Shown here: in pieces, positions 26,901-34,326 of the stretch
Layout: each line of letters begins with the position of its first letter
How positions within the stretch are numbered: position 1 is the stretch's first letter
From: CAADGU01 sp035444285
GTDB lineage: Bacteria; Chloroflexota; Anaerolineae; Promineifilales; Promineifilaceae
Direction: 5' to 3'
Length of the DNA stretch: 64,000 nt
Assembly: GCA_035444285.1 (NCBI GenBank)
Contig: DAOMOK010000003.1
Location: forward strand, 372,001 to 436,000
Position numbers and translations under genes: made by a program
The notes under the pieces: generated by a model
The model's input: the letters and a program-made list of their open reading frames with translations, nothing else
Database searches by the model: none
What the model was told of the DNA's origin: nothing

Positions 26901-27371
26901 TTTTTGGCCGGAGGGGAAACTAGACTGCTCATGGTTACTGCCTATCTGGGCTTCGCCAACCCGACGCCACACGTAGTCTATGGTTTTGTGGATTCTGATG
27001 AACATATCGATGAAACAGACGAAACAAATAATATCACCGGGCCTCTGATGGGTATCCAAGTGACGCCGGCCGCCCCCACACCCACGACTGCCTCTGGCCG
27101 CGGTACGATCAGCGGCAGCACCTTTGTACTTGGTGAATTACGAGCAGGGGTATATGTAAATCTCATTGATGAATCAGATGGGCGAACAATGGCCCTTACC
27201 GTTACTGACCAGTTTGGCTACTTCCGCTTCAGTGAAGTTCCGGCTGGGACTACGTACACCGTCACCGGGTGTATTATCATAGAGGGTGAAGCGTGGCATG
27301 GCTGGCTAAGCGGTATCGCCCCCCCAAACACAGCAGCGCATATAATCCTAATTCAGCAGCCATGTAGCTAA
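23898..27371 (+). CDS. Transmembrane AAA_35 ATPase with TPR, Pro/Thr-rich stalk, CARDB and C-terminal beta domains
   Basis: 1157 residues. Residues 1-365: AAA_35 ATPase with LTARQMGKSSLMVR and VVIFVDEIDTTL, and HPYLTQKLCL. One membrane span lies at about 370-390 (VAAVGLIILLLLVIY). A helical region follows, then TPR-like repeats near 515-575 (DRGLVYAAQGQIDLALADFD). Next come an Ig-like segment, a long Pro/Thr/Ser stalk (about 730-860), a second Ig-like segment, a CARDB-type domain (about 955-1060, ending in DEHIDETDETNNI) and a carboxypeptidase-regulatory-like domain (ATPase inside, sensor outside by the single span). Start overlaps the previous stop by four bases, so the two are translationally coupled. 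It could carry an outside signal to the ATPase, or the reverse. Confidence 0.83.
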   Translation: MTTAESHPDPSRFFVAGGTLHHTSPSYIKRPADNELLNLILAGKFCYVLTARQMGKSSLMVRTAQTLQAQDIQAAIIDLTKIGTDVDVEQWYLGLITRLKAQLRLDVDPEKWWAERINFSAVQRFSDFLHDVVLAQRRNKVVIFVDEIDTTLNLTFSDDFFAAIRSTYNARATDPAYERLVFVLLGVATPADLIKDRNRTPFNIGEGIRLPDFAFADAAPLKEGLQFTYPDDATTIFERIFFWTNGHPYLTQKLCLTAIEKNQTGWSETAVDDLVGMLFLTDEARKETNLQFVSDSILTNSRRRQLLRLYEQVYRGKTVPEDERSPLQNRLKLFGLVGANKGNLVVRNEVYRHVFDRDWIKNNTPGDWTRRLMVAAVGLIILLLLVIYRQRQEAIRAQAQVSIDNFRNTISAEVRVTSLAELFELPGFEDEALILFFEELSREEQLAIFVLDNPATVASQLIITIRRLYTRVPVYLDLEGNLPEESLLYAMGQALRKLDDQVGNGVATEIEQWLAGRAQFGQKAYEPAINLFNVAIGLNDRHPGTYFDRGLVYAAQGQIDLALADFDTVIKLDGEWESLVKRAIEGNSQLYSAFWAGRETYTELAAILVTATASPIPTATPLTPFIVVSPDCVMDGEIAEITIQGSNWAAQTEVVLLWQGEVIARVTADSDGFIVQEVTLTGIADGEHQISAMIGDLGQPRFATSDTFQVPCATNTPAVIAQVSSTPTALPPPPTIPPSSIRPSLTATSASTTTPFPTSTPLIANTSPPPTVGYTPVPTSSRTPTSTPTATPLPTPFPLPTPFPTNTPVVPTNPPARTNTPTATSTPSPTITPTSLSAPYTTLVPNCGTPVTNPGQIQFTVYFGNWPTNESLTLSWEGTLLQTWLAGQHAGTFVSVYSISIPQQNATYTVTTISGSGATDSQIFTVPCLGPDLLVVGPLQLISTPPIIAYQPVQFNVLIANASDINIIGQFFVDIYLDPNPDLVLTTTIPITESDGYTAVSFLAGGETRLLMVTAYLGFANPTPHVVYGFVDSDEHIDETDETNNITGPLMGIQVTPAAPTPTTASGRGTISGSTFVLGELRAGVYVNLIDESDGRTMALTVTDQFGYFRFSEVPAGTTYTVTGCIIIEGEAWHGWLSGIAPPNTAAHIILIQQPCS

Positions 27372-27384
27372 ATACACTGCATGG

Positions 27385-27519
27385 TGCTTGGGACAAATTG
27401 GGCTGCAGACCCTCTTTGAACGCAAGAAGGAACAGCTACTTCGCTCAAAACCAGGTAGAGAACGAGCTCAGAACGACGGAATAATAAAGCTCTTCACCAT
27501 CGAGTGCCAAACAGGATAA
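27385..27519 (+). pseudogene. Remnant of a BTAD-domain gene
   Basis: An open stretch without a start reads LQTLFERKKEQLLRSK at 27403. It matches QSLFERKIEQLLDR of the BTAD domain at about 21157-21195, and the DNA aligns over about 40 bases without gaps. The rest is degenerate, ending at TAA 27519. It suggests a former duplicate of the kinase-TIR gene downstream. Confidence 0.45.
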
Positions 27520-27524
27520 AGACG

Positions 27525-28079
27525 CTACTTTTCGCTGCTAACCGAACTCTGCCCACGTTTGGGCCACCAGTAGAGCAGGGTGCTGCCATCGGTAAAACCA
27601 AGGGGCAGAAACGCGCCGAGGAAAAAGAGGAAGAAGTTTTCCAGTGTGAAAAAAGCCGCCAGATAATAGGGAATGCCGCCCGACGGCCGTAACACCCCCA
27701 CCAACACCGCCCCCACCACGCTTAAAAACAGGCTCATCGCCGGGCCGCCCAACGCCCGGCGGATGTGGGTTTCGGCGGGCAGCGGCGGTTCATCTTTGGG
27801 ATACAGCCCGGCGGCCAATGCGTACCAGGTGCGAATACGCTGCATGGGGTAGCCCACCCGCCGCGCTGCCAGCGCGTGGCCCATCTGATGCAGCCACTCC
27901 CCCAACCAGTGCAGCAGCGTAAACAGGATGCCCATAACAATCGTGGCGGCGGGTGACAGTGGCAGCAACCACCAGGCCAATAACGTCAACAACAGCCACA
28001 ACACGGCCGTACCCACCAGACCCGTTTGCGTCAACTGCACCTGTACCCCCATCACCGTAAAAATTGTGCGTGTTTTCAT
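27525..28079 (-). CDS. M50-like membrane protein with altered active site
   Basis: 184 residues with four to five hydrophobic segments. The arrangement follows site-2 protease-like M50 proteins: a metal-site helix reading LHWLGEWLHQMGHALAARRVG, a GGPAMSLFLS helix and a PLGFTDGSTLLYWW segment. The usual HExxH is HQMGH, so the catalytic glutamate is glutamine. It may bind metal but is probably inactive as a protease. It is adjacent to an HprK-like ATPase in the same orientation. The start at 28079 has GGAGAAAAAGT upstream. Confidence 0.65.
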   Translation of the reverse strand: MKTRTIFTVMGVQVQLTQTGLVGTAVLWLLLTLLAWWLLPLSPAATIVMGILFTLLHWLGEWLHQMGHALAARRVGYPMQRIRTWYALAAGLYPKDEPPLPAETHIRRALGGPAMSLFLSVVGAVLVGVLRPSGGIPYYLAAFFTLENFFLFFLGAFLPLGFTDGSTLLYWWPKRGQSSVSSEK

Positions 28080-28090
28080 ACTTTTTCTCC

Positions 28091-28146
28091 GTGATGCGTG
28101 ATACGTGATGCGTGAGTTTTCTGGTCACGCATCACGCATTACGCAT
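28091..28146. repeat. Heptamer-type repeat, GTGATGC/GCATCAC family
   Basis: GTGATGC/GTGATAC units then GCATCAC/GCATTAC units, forming a hairpin between the HprK-like and M50-like genes and reaching the HprK-like stop. Confidence 0.8.
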
Positions 28147-29113
28147 TACCTTTTCGCACTCCTTCAATCAATTCTGGCAAATGAGCCACATCCTGACCAA
28201 GCAGCAGATGGTACACGGCCGTCTGCCGCGACAACTGCTCCATTACATCCACATGCGCATCCAGGACGGCCGTGTCCCAGCGGTCGGCGCTTTCTTCCAG
28301 CAGGTGTACCAGAGCGACGGCGCGATTGGCCGGTTGTAGCTGACTGCACGGCCGGGTTGCTTCAATTTCCGGCAGCAGCACCAGAGCCGCCCGCGACGGT
28401 TCGGCCCACTGTCCCTGGCTTAACTGTTGACCCGACAGACTGACTTGCCCATTTTGGGGGTTCAACCACTTTTTTAAAGCCGGCAACAAATCAAAAGTGG
28501 CCGGGCGGATGCTGACCCCGCCCGGCGTGGGCAGCGCATACAGGCCATCTGCCCGACTCTCCAATAACAAAATGTCGTTTGCTAACAACCGCCAGCCGCC
28601 CAGCAGCAGACTCAGCCCGGATGTGGTTTTGCCGCTGCCCGACGCGCCCACAATGAGTACGGCCGTGCCATCCTTCGCCGCCGCAAACGCATGAACCAGA
28701 TAATATCCCTGACGCCGCAACGCCGGCGCCAGGCTGGTAAACGTGATGTCTTCAAAACGACCGTATGTTAGCGCGGATGACATCGCTATCCCACGAATCG
28801 TAGATCGTGATTCCGTTGTTGCCAGTGGTGTTTGCACCAGCGCCCCATCATGGTAATGCAACCAGACCACCCCCGGTTCGGCTGTATACACCGATAAAAC
28901 GCCTATATCATCCGGCAGGGGGCGGGAATCGGTAAAGATGGGGGCTGATGCAGGCACGGGGGGGAGTTCGTCAACCAGGTTAATCTGCATATGGATGTCC
29001 ACCTGGGGTGGATTAGTCACCAACCAGCCAGCAAACAACCGCTGCCACTCCTGGTTCACGGCCGTGTCCTCACTGTCCAGATGAATGGTTAACCGATGGA
29101 GTTGCAAATACAT
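28139..29113 (-). CDS. HPr kinase/phosphorylase-like P-loop protein
   Basis: 324 residues. The C-terminal half has the HprK-like nucleotide site: VLIVGASGSGKTTSGLSLLL near residue 155, then LANDILLLES in the Walker B-like place, and a later conserved ATRPCSQL region. The N-terminal part is beta-rich and lacks the HPr-binding features of true HprK. Such proteins occur beside peptide-modification genes (for example with PqqD-like partners), but no precursor peptide is visible here. The neighbouring M50-like protein may be a partner. Confidence 0.65.
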   Translation of the reverse strand: MYLQLHRLTIHLDSEDTAVNQEWQRLFAGWLVTNPPQVDIHMQINLVDELPPVPASAPIFTDSRPLPDDIGVLSVYTAEPGVVWLHYHDGALVQTPLATTESRSTIRGIAMSSALTYGRFEDITFTSLAPALRRQGYYLVHAFAAAKDGTAVLIVGASGSGKTTSGLSLLLGGWRLLANDILLLESRADGLYALPTPGGVSIRPATFDLLPALKKWLNPQNGQVSLSGQQLSQGQWAEPSRAALVLLPEIEATRPCSQLQPANRAVALVHLLEESADRWDTAVLDAHVDVMEQLSRQTAVYHLLLGQDVAHLPELIEGVRKGNA

Positions 29114-29194
29114 GGCGCAAGTGTAGTGTGAAGTGGTCAGGTGTTCAAGCCACGATTTATGAAGGTTGGGGTGTCAGGTAAAGCCATGCACCGG

Positions 29195-29200
29195 TATAAT
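29195..29200 (+). promoter_or_regulatory. -10 box placed for a leaderless transcript
   Basis: TATAAT ends six bases before the ATG at 29207. Transcription would begin at or next to the start codon. The -35 region is weak (TGTCAG at 17-base spacing). Confidence 0.5.
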
Positions 29201-29206
29201 CAGGGC

Positions 29207-29971
29207 ATGACAGATCGCCTGACCTACATTGGCCATGCCACCGTATTGATTGAACTGGACGGCGCGCGGTTATTGACCGACCCCCTGCTGCGCCATCGTA
29301 TTGCCCATTTGCGGCGGCGACGGCCGTACCCCACCTTTGACAATCTCACCCCCCTGGACGCCATCCTGCTCTCCCATCACCACCGCGACCACCTGGACAT
29401 CCCCTCGCTCAAAAAGTTGGGACGCGACATCCGCCTGATCGGGCCAACCGGCACGGCCGAGATGCTCAAAGGGTACGGCTTCAGCCACATTGAAGAGATC
29501 AGCGTCGGCCAGAAAACGGCCGTTGGCCCATTAACCATTGATGCGGTGCTTGCCGACCACATCAGCCAGCGCACCCCCATGGGGGCCAGGACGGAATGTG
29601 TGGGGTTTGTCATTCACGGCCGTGCCACCGCCATCTACTTCGCCGGCGATACCGACCTCTACCCGGAAATGGCCGCGCTGCACCCGGACATCGCCCTCCT
29701 GCCCGTCTGGGGCTGGGGGCCAACCCTGGGCGACGGCCACATGGACCCGGAAACGGCCGCCAGAGCGTGCGCCCTCATCCAGCCCAAAATGGCAATCCCC
29801 ATCCATTGGGGCGCTTTCCACCCCATCGGCTTCGGCTGGCTTAACCCCGTCTTCCTCACCCTGCCCCCCATCACCTTCGCCGACCGCACCGCCGCATTGG
29901 CCCCCGATGTGCTGGTGCAGGTACTGCCGCCGGGTAACAGCCTGGAGTTGGATGAGCAGGTGAGCAGGTGA
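29207..29971 (+). CDS. UPF0173-type metal-dependent hydrolase (beta-lactamase fold)
   Basis: Metallo-beta-lactamase fold with two metal sites: LLSHHHRDHLD, an AGDTDLY segment and IPIHWGAF near the C-terminus. The N-terminal YIGHATVLIELDGARLLTDP is typical of NAPE-PLD/lactonase-like UPF0173 proteins. Length is 255 residues. The start is 29207, directly after a TATAAT box; the longer frame to 29141 is not supported. Substrate unknown. The C-terminus (DEQVSR) abuts the next repeat. Confidence 0.88.
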   Translation: MTDRLTYIGHATVLIELDGARLLTDPLLRHRIAHLRRRRPYPTFDNLTPLDAILLSHHHRDHLDIPSLKKLGRDIRLIGPTGTAEMLKGYGFSHIEEISVGQKTAVGPLTIDAVLADHISQRTPMGARTECVGFVIHGRATAIYFAGDTDLYPEMAALHPDIALLPVWGWGPTLGDGHMDPETAARACALIQPKMAIPIHWGAFHPIGFGWLNPVFLTLPPITFADRTAALAPDVLVQVLPPGNSLELDEQVSR

Positions 29972-29987
29972 AGGGGCGATCCCTTCA

Positions 29988-30045
29988 TAATTCATAATTC
30001 ATAATTCATAATTCATAATTCCTAATTCCTAATTCTTAATTCTCC
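29988..30045. repeat. Heptamer repeat, CATAATT/CTAATTC family
   Basis: At least seven head-to-tail heptamers upstream of the ABC-F gene. They leave no Shine-Dalgarno for its ATG. Confidence 0.85.
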
Positions 30046-30047
30046 CC

Positions 30048-31934
30048 ATGAACCTCCTCACCCTCGAAAACGTCTCCCACTACTACAGCGAACGGCTGCT
30101 GCTGGACAAGGTGAACCTGCTCATTAACGAGGGGGATCGCATTGGCCTGATTGGGCGGAATGGCAGTGGCAAGACCACGTTGCTATGCCTGATTGCCGGG
30201 TTGGAGATGCCGCGCAACGGCCGTGTCAGCCGCACCGGTAACATCCGCGTCCAATATCTACCCCAAGAACCACATCTTGATGAAAACCTGACCGTGTTGG
30301 ATGCCATTTTCCAAAGCGATGCACCCCAGATGCGCCTGCTGCGCGATTTCAACCGCGCCAGCGACCGACTGCACCATGATCCGCACAATGCCACCTGGCA
30401 AGCCGAATTTGCCAGCCTTAGCCACCAGATGGACCATAGCGGCGGCTGGTCTGCCGAGGCTGACGCCAAGACAATCCTGACCCGTCTGGGCATCACCCAG
30501 TTTGACGCGCCGGTAGCCACCCTCAGCGGCGGGCAGTACAAGCGCGTGGCCCTGGCCCATGCCCTGCTTGACCCGGCCGACCTGCTTATTCTGGACGAAC
30601 CGACTAACCACATTGACGCCGACACCATCGGCTGGCTGGAGAGCTATCTGCTGAATCGTCCCGGCGCGCTGCTCATGGTGACGCACGACCGCTACTTCCT
30701 GGAGCGGGTGGTGAACAAGATTGTGGAATTAGACCGGCGGCAGTTGGTGATGTATCCGGGCAACTACGGCCGTTACCTGGAACAACGCACCCGCCGCGAC
30801 GAACAACTCAGCACTGCCGAAATTAAACGGCAAGGCATCCTGCGCCGTGAACTGGAATGGCTACGGCGTGGCGCCCAGGCGCGTAGTACCAAACAAAAGG
30901 CGCGCAAACAGCGGATCGAAGAGCTGCGTGAAATTCAATACGACCGGGGCGATGACCGCGTAGCCATGGCGCTCGCCTCCCGTCGCCTGGGTAAGCGCGT
31001 GTTGGAAGCCAGCGGCCTGAGCAAAAGCTACGATGGCCTGATGCTGTTCCAAAACCTCGATTTTCACCTCGATCCCGGCGACCGCATTGGCGTCATTGGC
31101 CCCAACGGCGCCGGCAAAAGCACCTTTCTGGATGTGTTGGCGGGCAAAACCGCGCCAGACAACGGCGCCATAAACTGGGGACAAACCGTGCAGTTGGGCT
31201 ATTATGATCAACATGCCAGTGGCCTACCGGAAAACAAGCGCGTTATCGAATACATCAATAGCATCGCCCCCAACATTCGCACCGCCGACGACGAAAAGGT
31301 GGAAGCAGCGCAAATGCTGGAATGGTTCTTGTTTCCCCGCCCTGAACAGCAGTCAACCATCGGCAGCCTGAGCGGGGGTGAACGCCGCCGCCTCTATTTG
31401 CTGGCGACCCTTATCCACCAACCCAACGTCCTTTTTTTAGACGAACCGACCAATGACCTGGATGTACAAACGCTGGCGGTCTTGGAACAATTTCTGGATC
31501 ATTTTGAAGGCTGCCTGGTGGTGGTCAGCCACGACCGTTTCTTTTTAGACCGCAATGTGGACTTTCTGGCGAGTTTTGAAGATGGCGTCATGGGTACGCG
31601 CTACCCCACTCCCTATGAAAGTTACCAACAACTGCGGGCGGCAGATACAGAGGTCACGGCCGTAACACCCCCGCCTAAAACAATACCACAGCCGACCAAA
31701 CCAGCCGAACGGCCGCGCAAATTGACCTGGCAGGAAAAACGGGAGCTGGAGAGTCTGGACACGGCCGTACCCACTCTCGAAGCCCGCATCGCCGAACTGG
31801 AAACCGCCATTAACCAGGCGGGCAGTGACTATACGCGCCTGCAAACGCTGGTTGCCGAACTGGAAACAGCACAAAGGGAACTGGACACGGCCGTGACCCG
31901 CTGGTTGGAACTCTCCGAAATCGGCGACGGATGA
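30048..31934 (+). CDS. uup: ABC-F ATPase, Uup-like
   Basis: Cytoplasmic, ribosome- or DNA-associated ABC-F protein with two ATPase cassettes and no membrane part. Cassette 1: GRNGSGKTT, LSGGQYKRV, LILDEPTNHID. Cassette 2: GPNGAGKST, LSGGERRRL, LFLDEPTNDLD. The linker between them is highly basic (RSTKQKARKQRIEEL). The C-terminal 80 residues form a coiled coil (LTWQEKRELESL; TLEARIAELETAI), the hallmark of Uup. Length is 628 residues. Confidence 0.9.
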   Translation: MNLLTLENVSHYYSERLLLDKVNLLINEGDRIGLIGRNGSGKTTLLCLIAGLEMPRNGRVSRTGNIRVQYLPQEPHLDENLTVLDAIFQSDAPQMRLLRDFNRASDRLHHDPHNATWQAEFASLSHQMDHSGGWSAEADAKTILTRLGITQFDAPVATLSGGQYKRVALAHALLDPADLLILDEPTNHIDADTIGWLESYLLNRPGALLMVTHDRYFLERVVNKIVELDRRQLVMYPGNYGRYLEQRTRRDEQLSTAEIKRQGILRRELEWLRRGAQARSTKQKARKQRIEELREIQYDRGDDRVAMALASRRLGKRVLEASGLSKSYDGLMLFQNLDFHLDPGDRIGVIGPNGAGKSTFLDVLAGKTAPDNGAINWGQTVQLGYYDQHASGLPENKRVIEYINSIAPNIRTADDEKVEAAQMLEWFLFPRPEQQSTIGSLSGGERRRLYLLATLIHQPNVLFLDEPTNDLDVQTLAVLEQFLDHFEGCLVVVSHDRFFLDRNVDFLASFEDGVMGTRYPTPYESYQQLRAADTEVTAVTPPPKTIPQPTKPAERPRKLTWQEKRELESLDTAVPTLEARIAELETAINQAGSDYTRLQTLVAELETAQRELDTAVTRWLELSEIGDG

Positions 31935-31952
31935 ACAAATATAGTTCATCAC

Positions 31953-32010
31953 AACAGGTCAATGAGTGGCAAGTACCTGCAACTTGCCACCTGCAACTTG
32001 CCACTTGTCA
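31953..32010. repeat. CAACTTGCCAC-type tandem repeat
   Basis: Three copies of about 10-11 bases (GCAACTTGCCAC) after Uup and before the AI-2E gene. Confidence 0.7.
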
Positions 32011-32012
32011 GT

Positions 32013-32018
32013 TATAAT
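32013..32018 (+). promoter_or_regulatory. -10 box placed for a leaderless transcript
   Basis: TATAAT ends seven bases before the ATG at 32026, so the transcript probably begins at or beside the start codon. No Shine-Dalgarno is present. Confidence 0.5.
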
Positions 32019-32025
32019 CCCCCCT

Positions 32026-33270
32026 ATGGACAATCCAAAAGCGCCTGGTTCCCCTTTCTGGAGTGACAGCAGCAAACGCACCGTCGTCGTCATTCTGCTG
32101 GTGCTGGCGCTGCTGTTATTCTACCGCATCAATATCGTGTTGTTGCCCCTGAGCCTGGCCACCATCCTGGCTTACCTGATCACCCCCCTGGTTAACCTGA
32201 TCACCCGCACCTTACGTCTGCCCCGCCTGCTGGTCATTGCCGCCATCTATCTGGCGCTAACCATCTTCCTGATTTCCATTCCCGTCATTGCCATCCCGCC
32301 GTTGGTCAGCCAGATAACTATTTTTATCGGCAACGTGCCGCGCTACCTGGCTGGCGTCGGCAATTTTTTCACGGAGCCTATCGTCCTGATCGAAGGGTAT
32401 GAGATTCCCATGGATGAACTGCCATTTGACCAGATCGTTCGCTCCTTAAGCGACAATCTGGTTGGCATTGTTCAAACCCTGGGCGGCCAGACGCTCGCCA
32501 TTTTCAGCAGCGTAGCCACTGTGACCATCTCCACCGTAGGCTGGTTAATTCTGGTTCTGATCATCTCCTTCTACATGGTCAAAGACCATGAGCGCCTGTT
32601 TGAAACCGTGCTGAATCTGACGCCGGCCGATTACCGCGCCGATGTCCGCCAGCTTGGCGAACAAATCAGCCTGACGTGGAACGCCTTTTTACGCGGCCAA
32701 TTGGTCTTGTGTTTTGTAGTGGGCATCATCGTCTATATTGCCGCTTCCATTTTAGGGCTACCCAATGCCGGATCGTTAGCTATTTTTGCCGGATTTATGG
32801 AACTCATCCCCACGTTTGGCCCGGTGCTGGCGGCCATACCTGCCATCTTCCTGGCCTTCTTCCAGACGGATAGCAGTTGGTTAGGCAATTTCATGTCCCC
32901 GTTCTGGTTTGCCTTACTGGTTGCCGGTGTTTATGCATTAATTTATCAGTCTGAGAACTATATACTCGTGCCGCGCATTATTGGGTATCATTTGAAGCTG
33001 CATCCGCTGGTAGTGTTGATAGGGGTCATTGGCGGCGCGGCCATTGCCGGTGTATTGGGAATCTTGCTGGCCGCGCCGGTATTGGCCAGCGCCCGCATCA
33101 TCTTGCGGTATATCTATAGTAAACTGCTCAATCAGCCGCCGTTTGCCCAGGGACATGAGGTGTTAGAGCCGGTAGACACGGCCGTGCTACCCAAACTCCC
33201 TCTCCCCCTGGAAAAACGGCTGGAACGGGCAGATAACGAAAAAAGTTCAGTTGAAATGGAGAAAAAATGA
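32026..33270 (+). CDS. AI-2E family transporter (PerM-like)
   Basis: Polytopic membrane protein of the AI-2 exporter/PerM family. Seven to eight hydrophobic segments are visible, starting VVVILLVLALLLFY, LSLATILAYLITPLV and LLVIAAIYLALTIF. A soluble loop about residues 115-165 and the typical ELIPTFGPVLAAIPA motif follow. The charged C-terminal tail is rich in Glu and Lys. The frame upstream to 31966 is repeat. Family members export diverse small molecules or Na+/Li+; the substrate is unknown. Its stop overlaps the next start. Confidence 0.88.
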   Translation: MDNPKAPGSPFWSDSSKRTVVVILLVLALLLFYRINIVLLPLSLATILAYLITPLVNLITRTLRLPRLLVIAAIYLALTIFLISIPVIAIPPLVSQITIFIGNVPRYLAGVGNFFTEPIVLIEGYEIPMDELPFDQIVRSLSDNLVGIVQTLGGQTLAIFSSVATVTISTVGWLILVLIISFYMVKDHERLFETVLNLTPADYRADVRQLGEQISLTWNAFLRGQLVLCFVVGIIVYIAASILGLPNAGSLAIFAGFMELIPTFGPVLAAIPAIFLAFFQTDSSWLGNFMSPFWFALLVAGVYALIYQSENYILVPRIIGYHLKLHPLVVLIGVIGGAAIAGVLGILLAAPVLASARIILRYIYSKLLNQPPFAQGHEVLEPVDTAVLPKLPLPLEKRLERADNEKSSVEMEKK

Positions 33271-33452
33271 GCAAAAAAGAGAATGACGACGTGGAAATGG
33301 ACATCCTTTCGGAAACGGAAAACTTCGCCGTCTGGCGCAGCCCGGATGAGGATGGCTTTTTGTATCACATCGAACTGGGCAGCATCACCCTGCACCTGGC
33401 CGCCGATGAGTATGAGGAGCTGATTCTGTTGCTCAGTGGTTCGGCGGAATAA
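33267..33452 (+). CDS. Small acidic protein
   Basis: 61 residues, strongly acidic, with WRSPDEDGFLYHIELGSITLHLAADEYEEL, a compact strand-rich pattern seen in many short Chloroflexota/cyanobacterial proteins of unknown role. The ATG overlaps the AI-2E stop (ATGA), which makes translation coupling likely and supports it as a real gene. Confidence 0.75.
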   Translation: MSKKENDDVEMDILSETENFAVWRSPDEDGFLYHIELGSITLHLAADEYEELILLLSGSAE

Positions 33453-33464
33453 GTAACGCTTTTA

Positions 33465-33509
33465 GGAGGGGAGGCTTTAGCCGACAGTTTCGGCTAAAGC
33501 CTCCCCTCC
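33465..33509. repeat. Hairpin repeat, GGCTAAAGCCTCCCC family
   Basis: Perfect 19-bp arms (GGAGGGGAGGCTTTAGCCG) around a 7-base loop, ending two bases before the RadC ATG. Same family as 4641-4733. Confidence 0.85.
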
Positions 33510-33511
33510 CC

Positions 33512-34255
33512 ATGCAAATTATGGATGCTCGCACAGACGGGGAAACAGACCCCCCCAAAGTCGCTTACGCGCCTATGATCCGGGACATGGCTGCCGGGGA
33601 ACGGCCGCGCGAACGGCTGGTGCAGGTGGGGCCAACGGCCGTGTCCACTGCCGAACTGCTGGCTATCCTGCTGCGCACTGGAGTGCCAGGTGAAAACGTG
33701 GTGCGGCTGGCGGAACGGCTGCTGATACAGTTCAAGGATTTGGCCGGGCTGGCCCGCGCCTCCATCCCTGAACTGATGACCGTGCATGGCATCGGCGAAG
33801 CCAAAGCCGTGGAAATTAAGGCCGCGCTGGAAATTGGTCGCCGTCTGTTAGCTACCGCACCGCAAGAGAAACCGCGCGTCACTTCCCCCGCCGACGCCGC
33901 CAACCTGCTCATGTCGGAGATGATGTTTCTGGAAAAAGAGCATCTCAAACTGGTGCTGCTGGATACACGCAACAACGTCCTGGGCACCCCTACCATTTAC
34001 GTGGGCAGCCTGAACACCTCCGTCATTCGCGTGGCCGAACTGTTCCGCGCTGCCATCCGCGAAAACGCCGCCGCCTTTATCGTCGCCCACAACCACCCCT
34101 CTGGCGACCCGTCTCCGTCACCCGAAGACATTCGCGTCACGCGCCAGTTGGCCCAGGCGGGCAAACTGCTAGACATTGAGGTGCTGGACCACGTCATCAT
34201 CGGTCACCAGCGGTATGTATCGTTGAAAGAAAGAGGACTTGGATTTGATACGTGA
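33512..34255 (+). CDS. radC: RadC family protein (JAB/MPN domain)
   Basis: DNA-repair-associated protein of unknown activity. N-terminal helix-hairpin-helix-like region (AGERPRERLVQVGPTAVSTAEL; VHGIGEAKAVEIKAALEIG) and C-terminal JAB metal site with FIVAHNHPSGDPSPSPED. The family normally starts near IRDMAAGERPRERL, so the first 20 residues may be an extension; ATG codons at 33521 and 33575 are alternatives. The start lies at the edge of a hairpin repeat. Confidence 0.9.
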   Translation: MQIMDARTDGETDPPKVAYAPMIRDMAAGERPRERLVQVGPTAVSTAELLAILLRTGVPGENVVRLAERLLIQFKDLAGLARASIPELMTVHGIGEAKAVEIKAALEIGRRLLATAPQEKPRVTSPADAANLLMSEMMFLEKEHLKLVLLDTRNNVLGTPTIYVGSLNTSVIRVAELFRAAIRENAAAFIVAHNHPSGDPSPSPEDIRVTRQLAQAGKLLDIEVLDHVIIGHQRYVSLKERGLGFDT

Positions 34256-34320
34256 TGCGTGATGCGTGATGCGTGAACCGTGAGAGCGGTCACGCATCAC
34301 GCATCACGGGTCACGCTCCA
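34247..34320. repeat. Heptamer-type repeat, GTGATGC/GCATCAC family
   Basis: Four GTGATGC-type units followed by GCATCAC units, overlapping the RadC stop and forming a hairpin. Confidence 0.85.
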
Positions 34321-34326
34321 CACAGA

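Noticed and set aside
28139..29113. Lasso-peptide or PQQ-like biosynthetic cluster
   Set aside because: HprK-like protein alone is not sufficient; no precursor, PqqD/RRE protein, or cyclase is nearby.
29988..30045. Possible CRISPR array
   Set aside because: Direct repeats are 7 bases and contiguous without spacers, here and at all other heptamer sites; no cas genes.
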